Below, piece after piece: positions 1 to 7,195 of a stretch of 17,194 bases of DNA; within the stretch, counting starts at the first letter, position 1, and each line of letters begins with the position of its first letter. Origin of the DNA: Chloroflexota bacterium (GTDB lineage Bacteria; Chloroflexota; Anaerolineae; Anaerolineales; Anaerolineaceae). The position numbers were made by a program, and so were the translations under genes. The stretch is from the NCBI GenBank assembly GCA_023406965.1, contig JAEXTI010000111.1, forward strand, positions 1 to 17,194. The letters are read 5' to 3'. Below the pieces are notes generated by a model. The model worked only from the letters and a program-made list of their open reading frames with translations. It was not told the origin of the DNA and ran no database searches.

Positions 1-19
1 TGTAGGATGGCTCTTAATT

Positions 20-1846
20 ATGGGATTCGTAGGTAGAAAAGTACACGGTTCTAAAGGCAGCGAGGGAAATCGGAACAACCCGCTGGTCGACGATGTCAAC
101 CGAAGCCTGAGAGAAGATTTAGCTAATTTTCAGGAACCGGAGGACGACGGTCGTTCAGCAGTGGATATGTATCCCGATGAGGAACTGCTGGAACGCGAAT
201 CCCAGGAAATTCCAACTTTGCCTGAAACGAAAGATGACAACCCATCACTAGCGGGTTCTGTGAAGGGTTGGTTTGATATCCAGACTACGATCCATACCTA
301 TCTACAAAAATCGTTTGTCCGCGATTGGAAAGTGACTGCCAGCGTAAACGGTTTCCGCTTGGCCTTGTGGCAGGTGGCTTATAAGGATGCCGAATATGAG
401 CAGCAGTTGTGGACGATGTATGATGATTATTTTCAGTCGCTGACATTCCTCTCGGCCAAAACGAATAATACTCGCCTGTACCTTAAGCGGTACCCCGAAC
501 TGGTGCAGTTGCGCGAAGCATGGGAAGAACTGCTCCACAAGCAGAAACGGGTGCTCACCCGGTTCTCGGTAGCTCCCGATGAGGTGACCGCCTACGATGC
601 CGAAGAACATAAGGCAACGGTGGAGAGGGAGCGGCGGCGGCGCGAGTTGGAAGAAAACCAACGCCTGGTTGCCACGCGCAAGACGCTGGGCAAGACGTTG
701 GCGTGGGTGAACTCTATTGAACGAAAAGAAATCATCACTCGCGGAGCGAAGGTGTTGTCACTGGACTCTGCCCAGCGAACGTGGGCGATACGCTTGCGTG
801 AGATCTCCGAATTAGAATCGGCGGAAGTCAGGGACGTTGACAATATCATCTCGATGATGAATCATCTGGACAAGATGATCCAGAACGCCCCATTGAAAGC
901 GTTCCGGGTGGCCGAAGTGGAGCGTGAATTTTATACCTTCACCGAGTTGCAGGATGAATTAGCGACTTACCAGCGCAGCGTGGTGCCAAAATCAGATTAT
1001 GCCCAGATGCTGATCATGATTGAGGATAAGGTACCGAAGCTGTGGGCGACGGGAGAGTGGGCTGCGTTGGAGAAGGCGCTAGATGAAATCTCTGAGTTTG
1101 TAAACAAACATGAGATGCTGGTGCGGTCCGAGTTGGTTATTCAAAATAAGCGCAACTCCTACATGGGAGAGGATCGCGGCAATAAGACGTCGATCTTGTC
1201 GCCGAAAGTAGCCTCGCTGGGAACCATCCGGCAGTTTATGCCGTTGGTGCGCACAATGGTGAGCGCGATCGATGCCCGTGACACTTATATGGCAGGACAT
1301 TCCGACCTGGTGGCACGTTATTCGGTGCTGATTGCGAAGAAGCTGGGTTGGGCAGCCGAGAACATCAACGAACTTGAAATTGCTGCCCTGTTGCACGATG
1401 TAGGCAAGGTGAATATTCCCGAGTCGATCTTGACCAAGACTGAGCGCTTAACCAGCCAGGAATGGGAGACGATCCGCCTGCATCCTTATTATGGGGCGAA
1501 GATTGTAAAACCGATTGAAGCGCTATCACCAGTCATTCCGTGGATTTATCACCATCAGGAGCGATGGGACGGGCGGGGTTATCCAGACCGGATTGCCGGC
1601 AAGAATATCCCGCTGGCGGCACGGATTATTTCGACGGCGGAGGCGTTTACCGCGATGATTGCGGGTAATTTCCACCGGCCTTCGATGACCCCGATGCAAG
1701 CGGCAAAGACAGTGTTGAGCGAGAAGGAAACCGCTTTTGACCCCGAGATTGCCGAGGCGCTGCTCGAGGTGATTGACGAGGCTGAAGAGCCGAATGCCGG
1801 TTCCGGTGTGTCGAACTCGCTGGGCGTTCTGCCGCTGAAGGATTGA
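20..1846 (+). CDS. HD-GYP domain protein, putative cyclic-di-GMP phosphodiesterase
   Basis: This is a 608-residue cytoplasmic protein. Residues about 405-590 form an HD-GYP domain: GHSDLVARYS with H427, HDVGK at 459-463, LHP with H488, HH at 511-512 and GYP at 520-522. The family hydrolyses cyclic di-GMP (some members cGAMP) at a two- or three-metal centre. The usual last acidic ligand in the AD-x-(F/Y)-DA motif reads AEAFTA here, so Glu541 replaces Asp and Thr544 replaces the second Asp. Activity is likely but not certain. Residues 1-390 match no family I recognise: an acidic, probably disordered start (1-80), then charged helical segments with a basic coiled-coil-like stretch near 195-225. 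No membrane segment or receiver domain is visible. The ATG at 20 has only a weak AGGA at 4-7, and the frame stays open to the left edge, so an upstream start is possible. It converges on the next gene with a 12-bp gap. Confidence 0.9.
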   Translation: MGFVGRKVHGSKGSEGNRNNPLVDDVNRSLREDLANFQEPEDDGRSAVDMYPDEELLERESQEIPTLPETKDDNPSLAGSVKGWFDIQTTIHTYLQKSFVRDWKVTASVNGFRLALWQVAYKDAEYEQQLWTMYDDYFQSLTFLSAKTNNTRLYLKRYPELVQLREAWEELLHKQKRVLTRFSVAPDEVTAYDAEEHKATVERERRRRELEENQRLVATRKTLGKTLAWVNSIERKEIITRGAKVLSLDSAQRTWAIRLREISELESAEVRDVDNIISMMNHLDKMIQNAPLKAFRVAEVEREFYTFTELQDELATYQRSVVPKSDYAQMLIMIEDKVPKLWATGEWAALEKALDEISEFVNKHEMLVRSELVIQNKRNSYMGEDRGNKTSILSPKVASLGTIRQFMPLVRTMVSAIDARDTYMAGHSDLVARYSVLIAKKLGWAAENINELEIAALLHDVGKVNIPESILTKTERLTSQEWETIRLHPYYGAKIVKPIEALSPVIPWIYHHQERWDGRGYPDRIAGKNIPLAARIISTAEAFTAMIAGNFHRPSMTPMQAAKTVLSEKETAFDPEIAEALLEVIDEAEEPNAGSGVSNSLGVLPLKD

Positions 1847-1851
1847 GCGCA

Positions 1852-1876
1852 GCCGGCTTTAGACCGGCAGTGTTTT
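1852..1876 (+). terminator. Weak hairpin between convergent genes
   Basis: GCCGG (1852-1856) can pair with CCGGC (1864-1868) around a 7-base loop, followed by AGTGTTTT. It sits in and just past the 12-bp gap between two convergent genes. The stem has only 5 bp and the T-run is short, so termination here is uncertain. Confidence 0.3.
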
Positions 1877-3079
1877 ACCCTCGATCTTCACCTTCTTGTT
1901 GATGCGTTCGCGGATGAGCCCTGCCAGTTGACTGATTGAGTGAGAGATAAAGGCTTCTCGATCGGCCAGGTAGAAGGGAATGCCGCGCGTGATGGAGCGA
2001 GAGATCAAAGAAGGATCGGGAGGGATGAGAACATCCACCGGCTGCTTGAGCTGAGTGGAGATTCGATCTTTCTCCAGGGGGATTTTTTTATCGTACTGGT
2101 TGAGCGCGAAGACAATCTTCGAACGGTCTATTTTGAGTTGATCGCAGACGTTCAGGAAGAGCAGGGTGTTTTTCAGCACCGCCAAATCCTGTGAAGCGAG
2201 CAGCACGATGGTATCGGCAGTATCCATTGCGCTTAAGGATACGTCGTTTACCACGGTGGGAAGGTCGACTACCGTGAAGTTGTACAAATTGCGCATGAAT
2301 TCCAATACACGCAGGAATTGGTCGCCGCGAATTAAGTCGTAAGCTTCGACGCGATTGGGGGATACCATGACGTGCAAATTGGAAGGCGTGTGATTGAAAA
2401 TGACCTTGGAGAATTCTTCCGGCTCCAGGCCGAAGAGTTGATCGGTGAGGCTGAGCACGCTGAACTGCCAGTTGATGTTCAGGAGGATGGAGATATCGCC
2501 GAATTGAAGGTCGGCATCCATCAGGGCCACTTTCGCGGATTCTTGGGCCAGGGCTGAGGCAATGCTGGCGGAGATGATGGAGGAACCAGGTGTGCCTTTG
2601 GCGCCATACACCAGGACAACCTTGCCCAAATTTTCTGAGGCCTGAAGCGTGAATTCCTGGCCAATGGTGCGACCGGCTTGCCGTTCGCGCATTTTGAGGG
2701 AGGCGATACCCGCATTATAGACAGCGGCGATCAACTCTTCGCTTTCGGGGGGTTTAGCGATGAAATCATTGATGCCTGCCAGGAGAGCCTGGCGCATGGT
2801 GGCAGGGTCGGTGTAGGCCGAAAGGATGATAATTTTGACGTGAGGGACGATGCTTTGTAATTCGCTAATGGTGTTAAAGGCGTCCTCACCATTAAATTTC
2901 ACATCGGTGACGATTACGTCGGGTTGCAATTTCTTGGCAAAGGCGAGGCCGGTCAGTTTATCTTCCGCTTCTCCAACAACCGAAAAATCGGGGCGAGCGG
3001 ATAAGATGCCACGGATCGTGTTCCGCACGATGATGGAATCGTCAATCAATAGAACTTTGATTACCAACGGATTGACCAT
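1859..3079 (-). CDS. Receiver domain fused to MinD/CpaE-like ATPase domain
   Basis: The start chosen is the ATG at 3079, because GAGAGGG (3085-3091) lies 5 bases upstream; a TTG at 3097 would add six residues and lose that site. The product has 406 residues. Residues 6-125 form a response-regulator receiver: acidic pair D13-D14, phospho-acceptor D59, Ser87 and Lys109, all intact. Residues about 150-400 form a MinD/ParA-type fold: a degenerate P-loop KGTPGSS at 161-167, MDADLQFGD with D188 and D190, and VVDLP with D272 as Walker B. This order is that of CpaE/TadZ proteins, which place Flp/Tad pilus machinery at a cell site. No other pilus gene is in the window, so the pilus role is inferred from architecture only. 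The MinD-type lysine normally following Gly in the P-loop is Ser here, as in many CpaE-like proteins, so ATP hydrolysis may be weak or absent. Confidence 0.88.
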   Translation of the reverse strand: MVNPLVIKVLLIDDSIIVRNTIRGILSARPDFSVVGEAEDKLTGLAFAKKLQPDVIVTDVKFNGEDAFNTISELQSIVPHVKIIILSAYTDPATMRQALLAGINDFIAKPPESEELIAAVYNAGIASLKMRERQAGRTIGQEFTLQASENLGKVVLVYGAKGTPGSSIISASIASALAQESAKVALMDADLQFGDISILLNINWQFSVLSLTDQLFGLEPEEFSKVIFNHTPSNLHVMVSPNRVEAYDLIRGDQFLRVLEFMRNLYNFTVVDLPTVVNDVSLSAMDTADTIVLLASQDLAVLKNTLLFLNVCDQLKIDRSKIVFALNQYDKKIPLEKDRISTQLKQPVDVLIPPDPSLISRSITRGIPFYLADREAFISHSISQLAGLIRERINKKVKIEGKTLPV

Positions 3080-3102
3080 TGTTTCCCTCTCAATCAATGA
3101 TT

Positions 3103-3118
3103 CTGAGTAACTACTCAG
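3103..3118. promoter_or_regulatory. Palindrome, possible operator
   Basis: CTGAGTA-AC-TACTCAG is a perfect inverted repeat with 7-bp arms and a 2-bp centre. It lies 24 bases upstream of the ATG of the receiver/MinD-like gene, just behind its Shine-Dalgarno site. The size and symmetry suit a dimeric repressor, but a small RNA hairpin in the leader is equally possible. An 11-base part of it recurs in inverted orientation at 3274-3284. Confidence 0.4.
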
Positions 3119-3203
3119 CTACAAACAAATTCAGGGACTTTCCCCACCCTTTGCGAAGTTACAATTCTGAATATGTTATTGCTCAGTCCTTTAGGGAAAG
3201 AGG

Positions 3204-3256
3204 CCGAATTTGTGGTATTTGGCGGGGCGAAGCCCCGCCAAATACCACAAATTCGG
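3204..3256. repeat. Perfect 25-bp-stem palindrome with GAA loop
   Basis: Bases 3204-3228 are fully complementary to 3232-3256, with loop GAA at 3229-3231. The inner 8 bp are GGCGGGGC/GCCCCGCC and the outer part is AT-richer (GAATTTGTGGTATTT). It lies between divergently transcribed genes, so it does not end either of them, and no T-run follows. A REP/MITE-type mobile palindrome or a cruciform-forming site are the likeliest readings. Confidence 0.85.
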
Positions 3257-3347
3257 GACCATTTCACCAGGGCCTGAGTAGTTATTTGAATATTATATCG
3301 CAAGAACGAAAATGCACTGTACATTTTGGTTCGTCGGGATTGGGGTG

Positions 3348-3398
3348 ATGCTCCCCACATTTGGGGTCTCTTCTGCTTCTGGGTGGGGAAGCATTTTT
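3348..3398 (+). terminator. Terminator-like hairpin upstream of the transglycosylase gene
   Basis: ATGCTCCCCAC (3348-3358) pairs with GTGGGGAAGCAT (3383-3394) with one bulged base, and T's continue to 3398. The CCCC at 3353-3356 can pair instead with GGGG at 3342-3345 or at 3363-3366, giving mutually exclusive folds. It could end a short upstream RNA or act as an attenuator. Confidence 0.4.
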
Positions 3399-3437
3399 GC
3401 AACACAATTTCAACCGAACGGTTTCGAGATTATCTAC

Positions 3438-3443
3438 TATAAT
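3438..3443 (+). promoter_or_regulatory. TATAAT -10 box
   Basis: A perfect TATAAT lies at 3438-3443. I see no good -35 at 16-18 bp upstream and no TGn extension. Transcription would begin near 3450, just before the hairpin at 3459-3492, and would then continue toward the gene at 3516. Confidence 0.4.
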
Positions 3444-3458
3444 TGTTCTATGATTTGA

Positions 3459-3499
3459 ATGGCTCCAAAGGGACACTGAATTTCGGAGCCATGTTTTTT
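3459..3499 (+). terminator. Rho-independent terminator-like hairpin in the leader
   Basis: ATGGCTCC (3459-3466) pairs perfectly with GGAGCCAT (3485-3492), followed by G and six T's (3494-3499). It lies between the TATAAT box and the coding start, 16 bases before the ATG at 3516. It would make a short RNA of about 50 bases unless read through, so it may be an attenuator of the downstream gene. Confidence 0.55.
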
Positions 3500-3515
3500 A
3501 GTTAAGCATGGCCTA

Positions 3516-5294
3516 ATGGTATCTCTCAATGAGCTACCCCAATGGGGGGGTATGCGTATAAGAGTTTGGATTAGCCGGATCGCGGTTGTCGCTTTGATTG
3601 GTATCCTCTGCTTGAGCACCAATCTGATTGCGGCTGCGGACGGTGGACCTGAAACAGACCGCTACGACACTTCCTGGCCAGGGGGGCGAATCCCGATCCC
3701 GTCTCTGTATATTCGGGTGAGCGCGCCGGAGGTGCTGCTTACTACTCCCTTTGTCACCATTGTTGCTGAGGAAGCCCTTTCAGACGCGCAAATCTACGCG
3801 GTCTATGGAACTTATGGGGACCAAACCTTCCGCTGCGAGCGTGAGGCCTGCCGGATTGTGGTTTTCGAGAGCGCAAAATTGTCGGTGCGAGCTCGTTCAA
3901 CGCTGGGTGATGAAAGCCAGGAGTTCACCTTCGCTGTCAATGTGACAAAATCGGAAAATTTGTACATGGTGCGCGTGGTGAAATCGGGGCCACCGGAGAC
4001 CGGCGATGCGTGTAGCGAGGCGTGGATAAATGTCAATTCCGGTGGAACTGCGATGTGGCAGTATTCAGCGAATACGGTTGAGGAACTGCATACCGAGAAC
4101 CCATTGTACTTGCTGTCAGCGCGCCTGATTCAAAATGGGCTGGTGGATGCCAGTGCGTGCCCAGCCGGTGGATTGTATAACAGCAAGTCGGCCAATGCCT
4201 GCGGGATCGAAGTTTCGCGCAAGGCGGTGTACGAGTGGCAGAATCGATTTGACCGGGTGATTTTGGCGGCGGCGCGAGATGTTGGAATTCCTGCGAAGGT
4301 GTTGAAAAGCCTGATCGAGCAAGAATCACAGTTTTGGCCGGGGAATGTGCGCTCGGAATACTTTGAATATGGACTTGGGCAGATCACCGAGCAGGGCACC
4401 GATGTTGGCCTGCGCTGGGATCAGGATTTGTACGGCGCGGTCTGCGACGGACTTCTTTTTGACTGTGACGGTTTTTTTGCCAGCCAATCGGACTTCTCGC
4501 AAGCAACCTTGCGGGGCGGGCTGATGCGCTGGTTTGACGCTACCTGTTCGACTTGCGAATACGGGGTGGACATTGCCAAGGCCGAACGGAGCATTAAGCC
4601 GCTGGCGCAAGTCATTCGGGCGAACTGCTACCAGGTGGGGTACATCATGGAGAAGCGCGTTCCCCAGGCAGATTACGAACCCCTGTGGAAGTTCACTTTG
4701 TTGTCGTATCATGCGGGTTATCAGTGTTTGGATGATGCGATTGCGAAAGCCGCGCGCACCGATAACCCGTTGACCTGGGAGGGTGTGGCGTTCCATCTCA
4801 ATGATTGCCCGGCTGGGGCATATTATCTCGATGAGTTGTGGCCCCGCTTAATCACCTATCCTCGGGGAAGCCAGGTGGCGCTCCCAACACCGATCGCGGC
4901 GACGCCCATGGTATTAGATACGCCCACGCCGCGACCGACCTCAACACCCAGGCCGACTCAGATGGTGACCCCTTCGTCGACGCCGGTGACCATGGTGAAC
5001 GGAAAGGTGAGCGTGGTCGTTTTCGTCGATTTCAACGAAAACAACCAGTATGATGACGGCGAAGCAGTGGAGAATGCCGAGGTGCTGGTGAGATTCTACG
5101 ATAACACCACCTTGTCCATCCCGGTGCGGTATGGGTTAGGCGAGGCGCCGTTCTACAATAAGATCGTCAATCGGAACGCATACGTAGAGCTGCGCTCGCT
5201 GTATCGCGGCGCAGAGACGACCATTCCCGCAGACGGACAGGTGATTGTGGTTTTCCGGCTGCCCCCGCCTGATTTACCGGTGATTTTGCCATAG
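3516..5294 (+). CDS. Exported lytic-transglycosylase-like protein with Ca-loop C-terminal module
   Basis: This 592-residue exported protein begins with a signal peptide: basic RIR near 14-16, a hydrophobic run to about 37, then AAA-DGG. The ATG at 3552 (residue 13) gives a more typical signal peptide; neither start has a well-placed Shine-Dalgarno site. Residues 60-150 look like a beta-rich domain with C107/C112. Residues about 240-440 resemble an SLT (lysozyme-like) domain that cleaves the glycan strands of peptidoglycan: LIEQES with probable catalytic E270, YGLGQIT (285-291) and SYHAGY (397-402). Many Cys (310, 317, 344, 347, 371, 404, 431) suggest disulfides outside the membrane. A Pro/Thr linker follows (about 457-493), then a module at about 495-580 with DFNENNQYDDGE (505-516), the calcium-loop pattern of SdrD-B/Cna-B-like domains. 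The next gene starts 11 bases after the stop and is probably co-transcribed. The substrate is inferred from the fold. Confidence 0.82.
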   Translation: MVSLNELPQWGGMRIRVWISRIAVVALIGILCLSTNLIAAADGGPETDRYDTSWPGGRIPIPSLYIRVSAPEVLLTTPFVTIVAEEALSDAQIYAVYGTYGDQTFRCEREACRIVVFESAKLSVRARSTLGDESQEFTFAVNVTKSENLYMVRVVKSGPPETGDACSEAWINVNSGGTAMWQYSANTVEELHTENPLYLLSARLIQNGLVDASACPAGGLYNSKSANACGIEVSRKAVYEWQNRFDRVILAAARDVGIPAKVLKSLIEQESQFWPGNVRSEYFEYGLGQITEQGTDVGLRWDQDLYGAVCDGLLFDCDGFFASQSDFSQATLRGGLMRWFDATCSTCEYGVDIAKAERSIKPLAQVIRANCYQVGYIMEKRVPQADYEPLWKFTLLSYHAGYQCLDDAIAKAARTDNPLTWEGVAFHLNDCPAGAYYLDELWPRLITYPRGSQVALPTPIAATPMVLDTPTPRPTSTPRPTQMVTPSSTPVTMVNGKVSVVVFVDFNENNQYDDGEAVENAEVLVRFYDNTTLSIPVRYGLGEAPFYNKIVNRNAYVELRSLYRGAETTIPADGQVIVVFRLPPPDLPVILP

Positions 5295-5305
5295 GGCCTC
5301 ATGCG

Positions 5306-7174
5306 ATGAGCGACGAGACGACCCCCGAGAAACCGCTCCTGCCGGAAACAAACCCGGAAGCGACTCCAGCCGATAAACCGGTGGAGTCGAGCATGGAGCT
5401 TGCCCCGGGATGGTGGGAGGTGTTACTTGATGAATTGGGGCAGCTTCCTGAAGAAGAGGTGCTGCCTTCGAGGTTGGAACAGATGATGGCCGGCGAAGAA
5501 GAGCCGCAATTCGACATTGAAGAGGAATTGGGCTCGTTTGCATTTGATGAAGAACAAGTCCCAGAGTCGTTGTGGGATTTGGCGCCGGGATTGCGGACGA
5601 TTGCCGATAAGGAGCCGCGACCCGCGCTGCCGCCTGAACCTGATGAGGAATTGGCTCACGTTTTGCCTCCCGCCGAAGATTTCAGGCCGGTGGATTTGAC
5701 GCTTGAAGAGCCCAAATCGCTGCCTTCGGCAGGACCGGAGACTGAGCCCGGCGTGGAATTTTCTGAAGAGGATATTCGTTCCATTTGGGAGGTTGTGCCT
5801 TCCTGGTGGAAAGTCTATGCAGCAGAAGACTTGGCGCGTTCTGTGGAGCGGGACGAACCGAGCCTGGAAGAACCGCCCGAGCAGGCAACCGACGATTGGG
5901 TGACGGCTGTACCGCAGGTCAGCGATTACCCGGAGCCGGATGAGGTGGAGTCGCTTTGGGATTATGCGCCTACCTTAAAGGACCATTTGCAACCGGAGAA
6001 CGATGAACCTAAGGCGCTCCCGGCGAACGAGGATGGAATCGCGCTTTGGGGCCTGGAAGAAGGCGAGCAAGGAGCCGAGAACTTGCCGGAGCTGCCATAC
6101 TCGGGCGCGGACGCCGAAAATCCGCCCCTTTTCAGCGAGGCTTTCTATCCGGAGGACGAGGCCGATTTGCAGGCTGAGAGCATGGATATAAGCCAGCTCC
6201 CGGTTGTTTCGGAGGAGGAGTTCCAGACCGATGATGAGACGACGGCAGAGTCGGTGTGGGAGGTGGTGCCTTCCTGGTGGCAGGTGTATGCGGCGAATAT
6301 CGAGGAAGAGAGCGATCAAGAAGCGGACGAGAACCGGCTCAGTTATTTCGATTATGAGAGTCTCCATGAGGAAGAAGGGCCTTTACCCGTTCCTCTGGAA
6401 GACGAGGAGCGCATCCGTCTCTCCGAGGAACTGGTCAAGTATATTGAAGAAACACAAGAGAAGATCGATGCGGAGGCGATAGCCGCCACAGCCGCTGAAG
6501 AAGAGCTGGAGGAATTGCCGGTTGTAACGCAGCCTGCTTTTGTGCCCAATGTTGAGATACCGGAGGAACTGCAGGAAGAGCTTGAAAAAGAAGAGGGAGC
6601 GCGACCGCGATACGCGACTCTGCCGTTTGTGCTGGCCTCGGCTGCTGCTGTTGTGGTGCTGGTGTTGCTCATGTGGATGGGCGGAGGGGCGTTGATTCGC
6701 GCTCTGAGCAAGCAACCGGCAATGGAAATTACCTCTGTGCCGCAGGCAACCGAGGGGGCTCTCTATCCCAGCACGATTGAGGAACTGCAAGCAGGGTCGT
6801 ATGATGCAGACGCCAAGCCGGTGGGGCTGGAATTGAAGACCGGTGTGGTTTTCTCATTGCAAGAAGGACAATTGGAGCAGGGGCGCTGGGAACCCAAATC
6901 TCCGGAGTGGCTACCAGGAGCCGAACTGGTGAAGGTTGTGGCAATTCCGTGGAAGGATGATTACCAGACGCTGGTTGATTCGCTGCAGGAAGGTGATATT
7001 GCGCGGTTGGCGATGTCGAATTGGATCGTTGAGCAATATCGGGTCCGGGAAGTGTTTATGGCGCCGCGCACGCGCACAGATTTTTTGAACGATAAAAAAC
7101 TCTCGTTGGTGGTGATCTTTAGCCGGGGCGACGATGCCGACCGGTGGGTGATTCTGTTGGATCGCACGCAGTAA
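5306..7174 (+). CDS. Acidic single-pass membrane protein with Trp-Pro repeats and possible pseudo-sortase domain
   Basis: I do not recognise this 622-residue protein as a named family. Residues 1-430 are extremely acidic and probably disordered. They carry five copies of a motif of the form (S)-hydrophobic-W-(D/E)-hydrophobic-(A/V)-P: near 28-40 (ELAPGWWEVL, lacking the first Trp), 87-100, 158-172 (IWEVVPSWWKVYAA), 215-228 and 315-330 (VWEVVPSWWQVYAA). One membrane helix spans about 438-458. With no signal peptide the N-terminus is probably cytoplasmic, leaving residues 470-622 outside. That tail resembles a sortase in layout: VVAIPW near 544-549, then SLQEGDIARL, then LSLVVIF at 599-605 and DRWVI at 612-616. 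The sortase His (GH) and Cys (TC) positions read Pro548 and Ile604, while Arg613 remains, so it would be inactive. It follows the transglycosylase gene by 11 bases. A scaffold linking cytoplasmic partners to the cell wall is a guess. Confidence 0.8.
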   Translation: MSDETTPEKPLLPETNPEATPADKPVESSMELAPGWWEVLLDELGQLPEEEVLPSRLEQMMAGEEEPQFDIEEELGSFAFDEEQVPESLWDLAPGLRTIADKEPRPALPPEPDEELAHVLPPAEDFRPVDLTLEEPKSLPSAGPETEPGVEFSEEDIRSIWEVVPSWWKVYAAEDLARSVERDEPSLEEPPEQATDDWVTAVPQVSDYPEPDEVESLWDYAPTLKDHLQPENDEPKALPANEDGIALWGLEEGEQGAENLPELPYSGADAENPPLFSEAFYPEDEADLQAESMDISQLPVVSEEEFQTDDETTAESVWEVVPSWWQVYAANIEEESDQEADENRLSYFDYESLHEEEGPLPVPLEDEERIRLSEELVKYIEETQEKIDAEAIAATAAEEELEELPVVTQPAFVPNVEIPEELQEELEKEEGARPRYATLPFVLASAAAVVVLVLLMWMGGGALIRALSKQPAMEITSVPQATEGALYPSTIEELQAGSYDADAKPVGLELKTGVVFSLQEGQLEQGRWEPKSPEWLPGAELVKVVAIPWKDDYQTLVDSLQEGDIARLAMSNWIVEQYRVREVFMAPRTRTDFLNDKKLSLVVIFSRGDDADRWVILLDRTQ

Positions 7175-7180
7175 TCCCGC

Positions 7181-7189
7181 TGGTATAAT
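7181..7189 (+). promoter_or_regulatory. Extended -10 promoter, probably giving a leaderless mRNA
   Basis: TGG-TATAAT at 7181-7189 is a perfect extended -10 element in the 21-bp gap after the preceding stop. The ATG of the next gene begins 7 bases after the -10 box, the normal distance to a transcription start, so the mRNA would begin at or next to the start codon. No Shine-Dalgarno site precedes that ATG, and no good -35 is visible. Confidence 0.65.
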
Positions 7190-7195
7190 GGACGA

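Larger units (their letters stand above)
3080..3515. other. Structured 436-bp intergenic region between divergent genes
   Basis: No convincing gene is present; short open frames on both strands here lack ribosome sites, and two of them encode near-identical peptides only because the region contains a palindrome. In order it holds a 16-bp palindrome (3103-3118), a perfect 25-bp-stem hairpin (3204-3256), an 11-bp inverted copy of half the first palindrome (3274-3284), a hairpin with T-run (3348-3398), a TATAAT box (3438-3443) and a second hairpin with T-run (3459-3499). It must supply promoters for the genes on both sides. Confidence 0.7.

Noticed and set aside
3079..3405. Short overlapping open frames on both strands in the intergenic region encoding similar peptides
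   Set aside because: The similarity comes from the perfect palindrome being read on both strands; neither frame has a ribosome site.
3459..3499. tRNA or known riboswitch in the leader
   Set aside because: Only a single hairpin with a T-run is present; no cloverleaf and no riboswitch consensus that I recognise.
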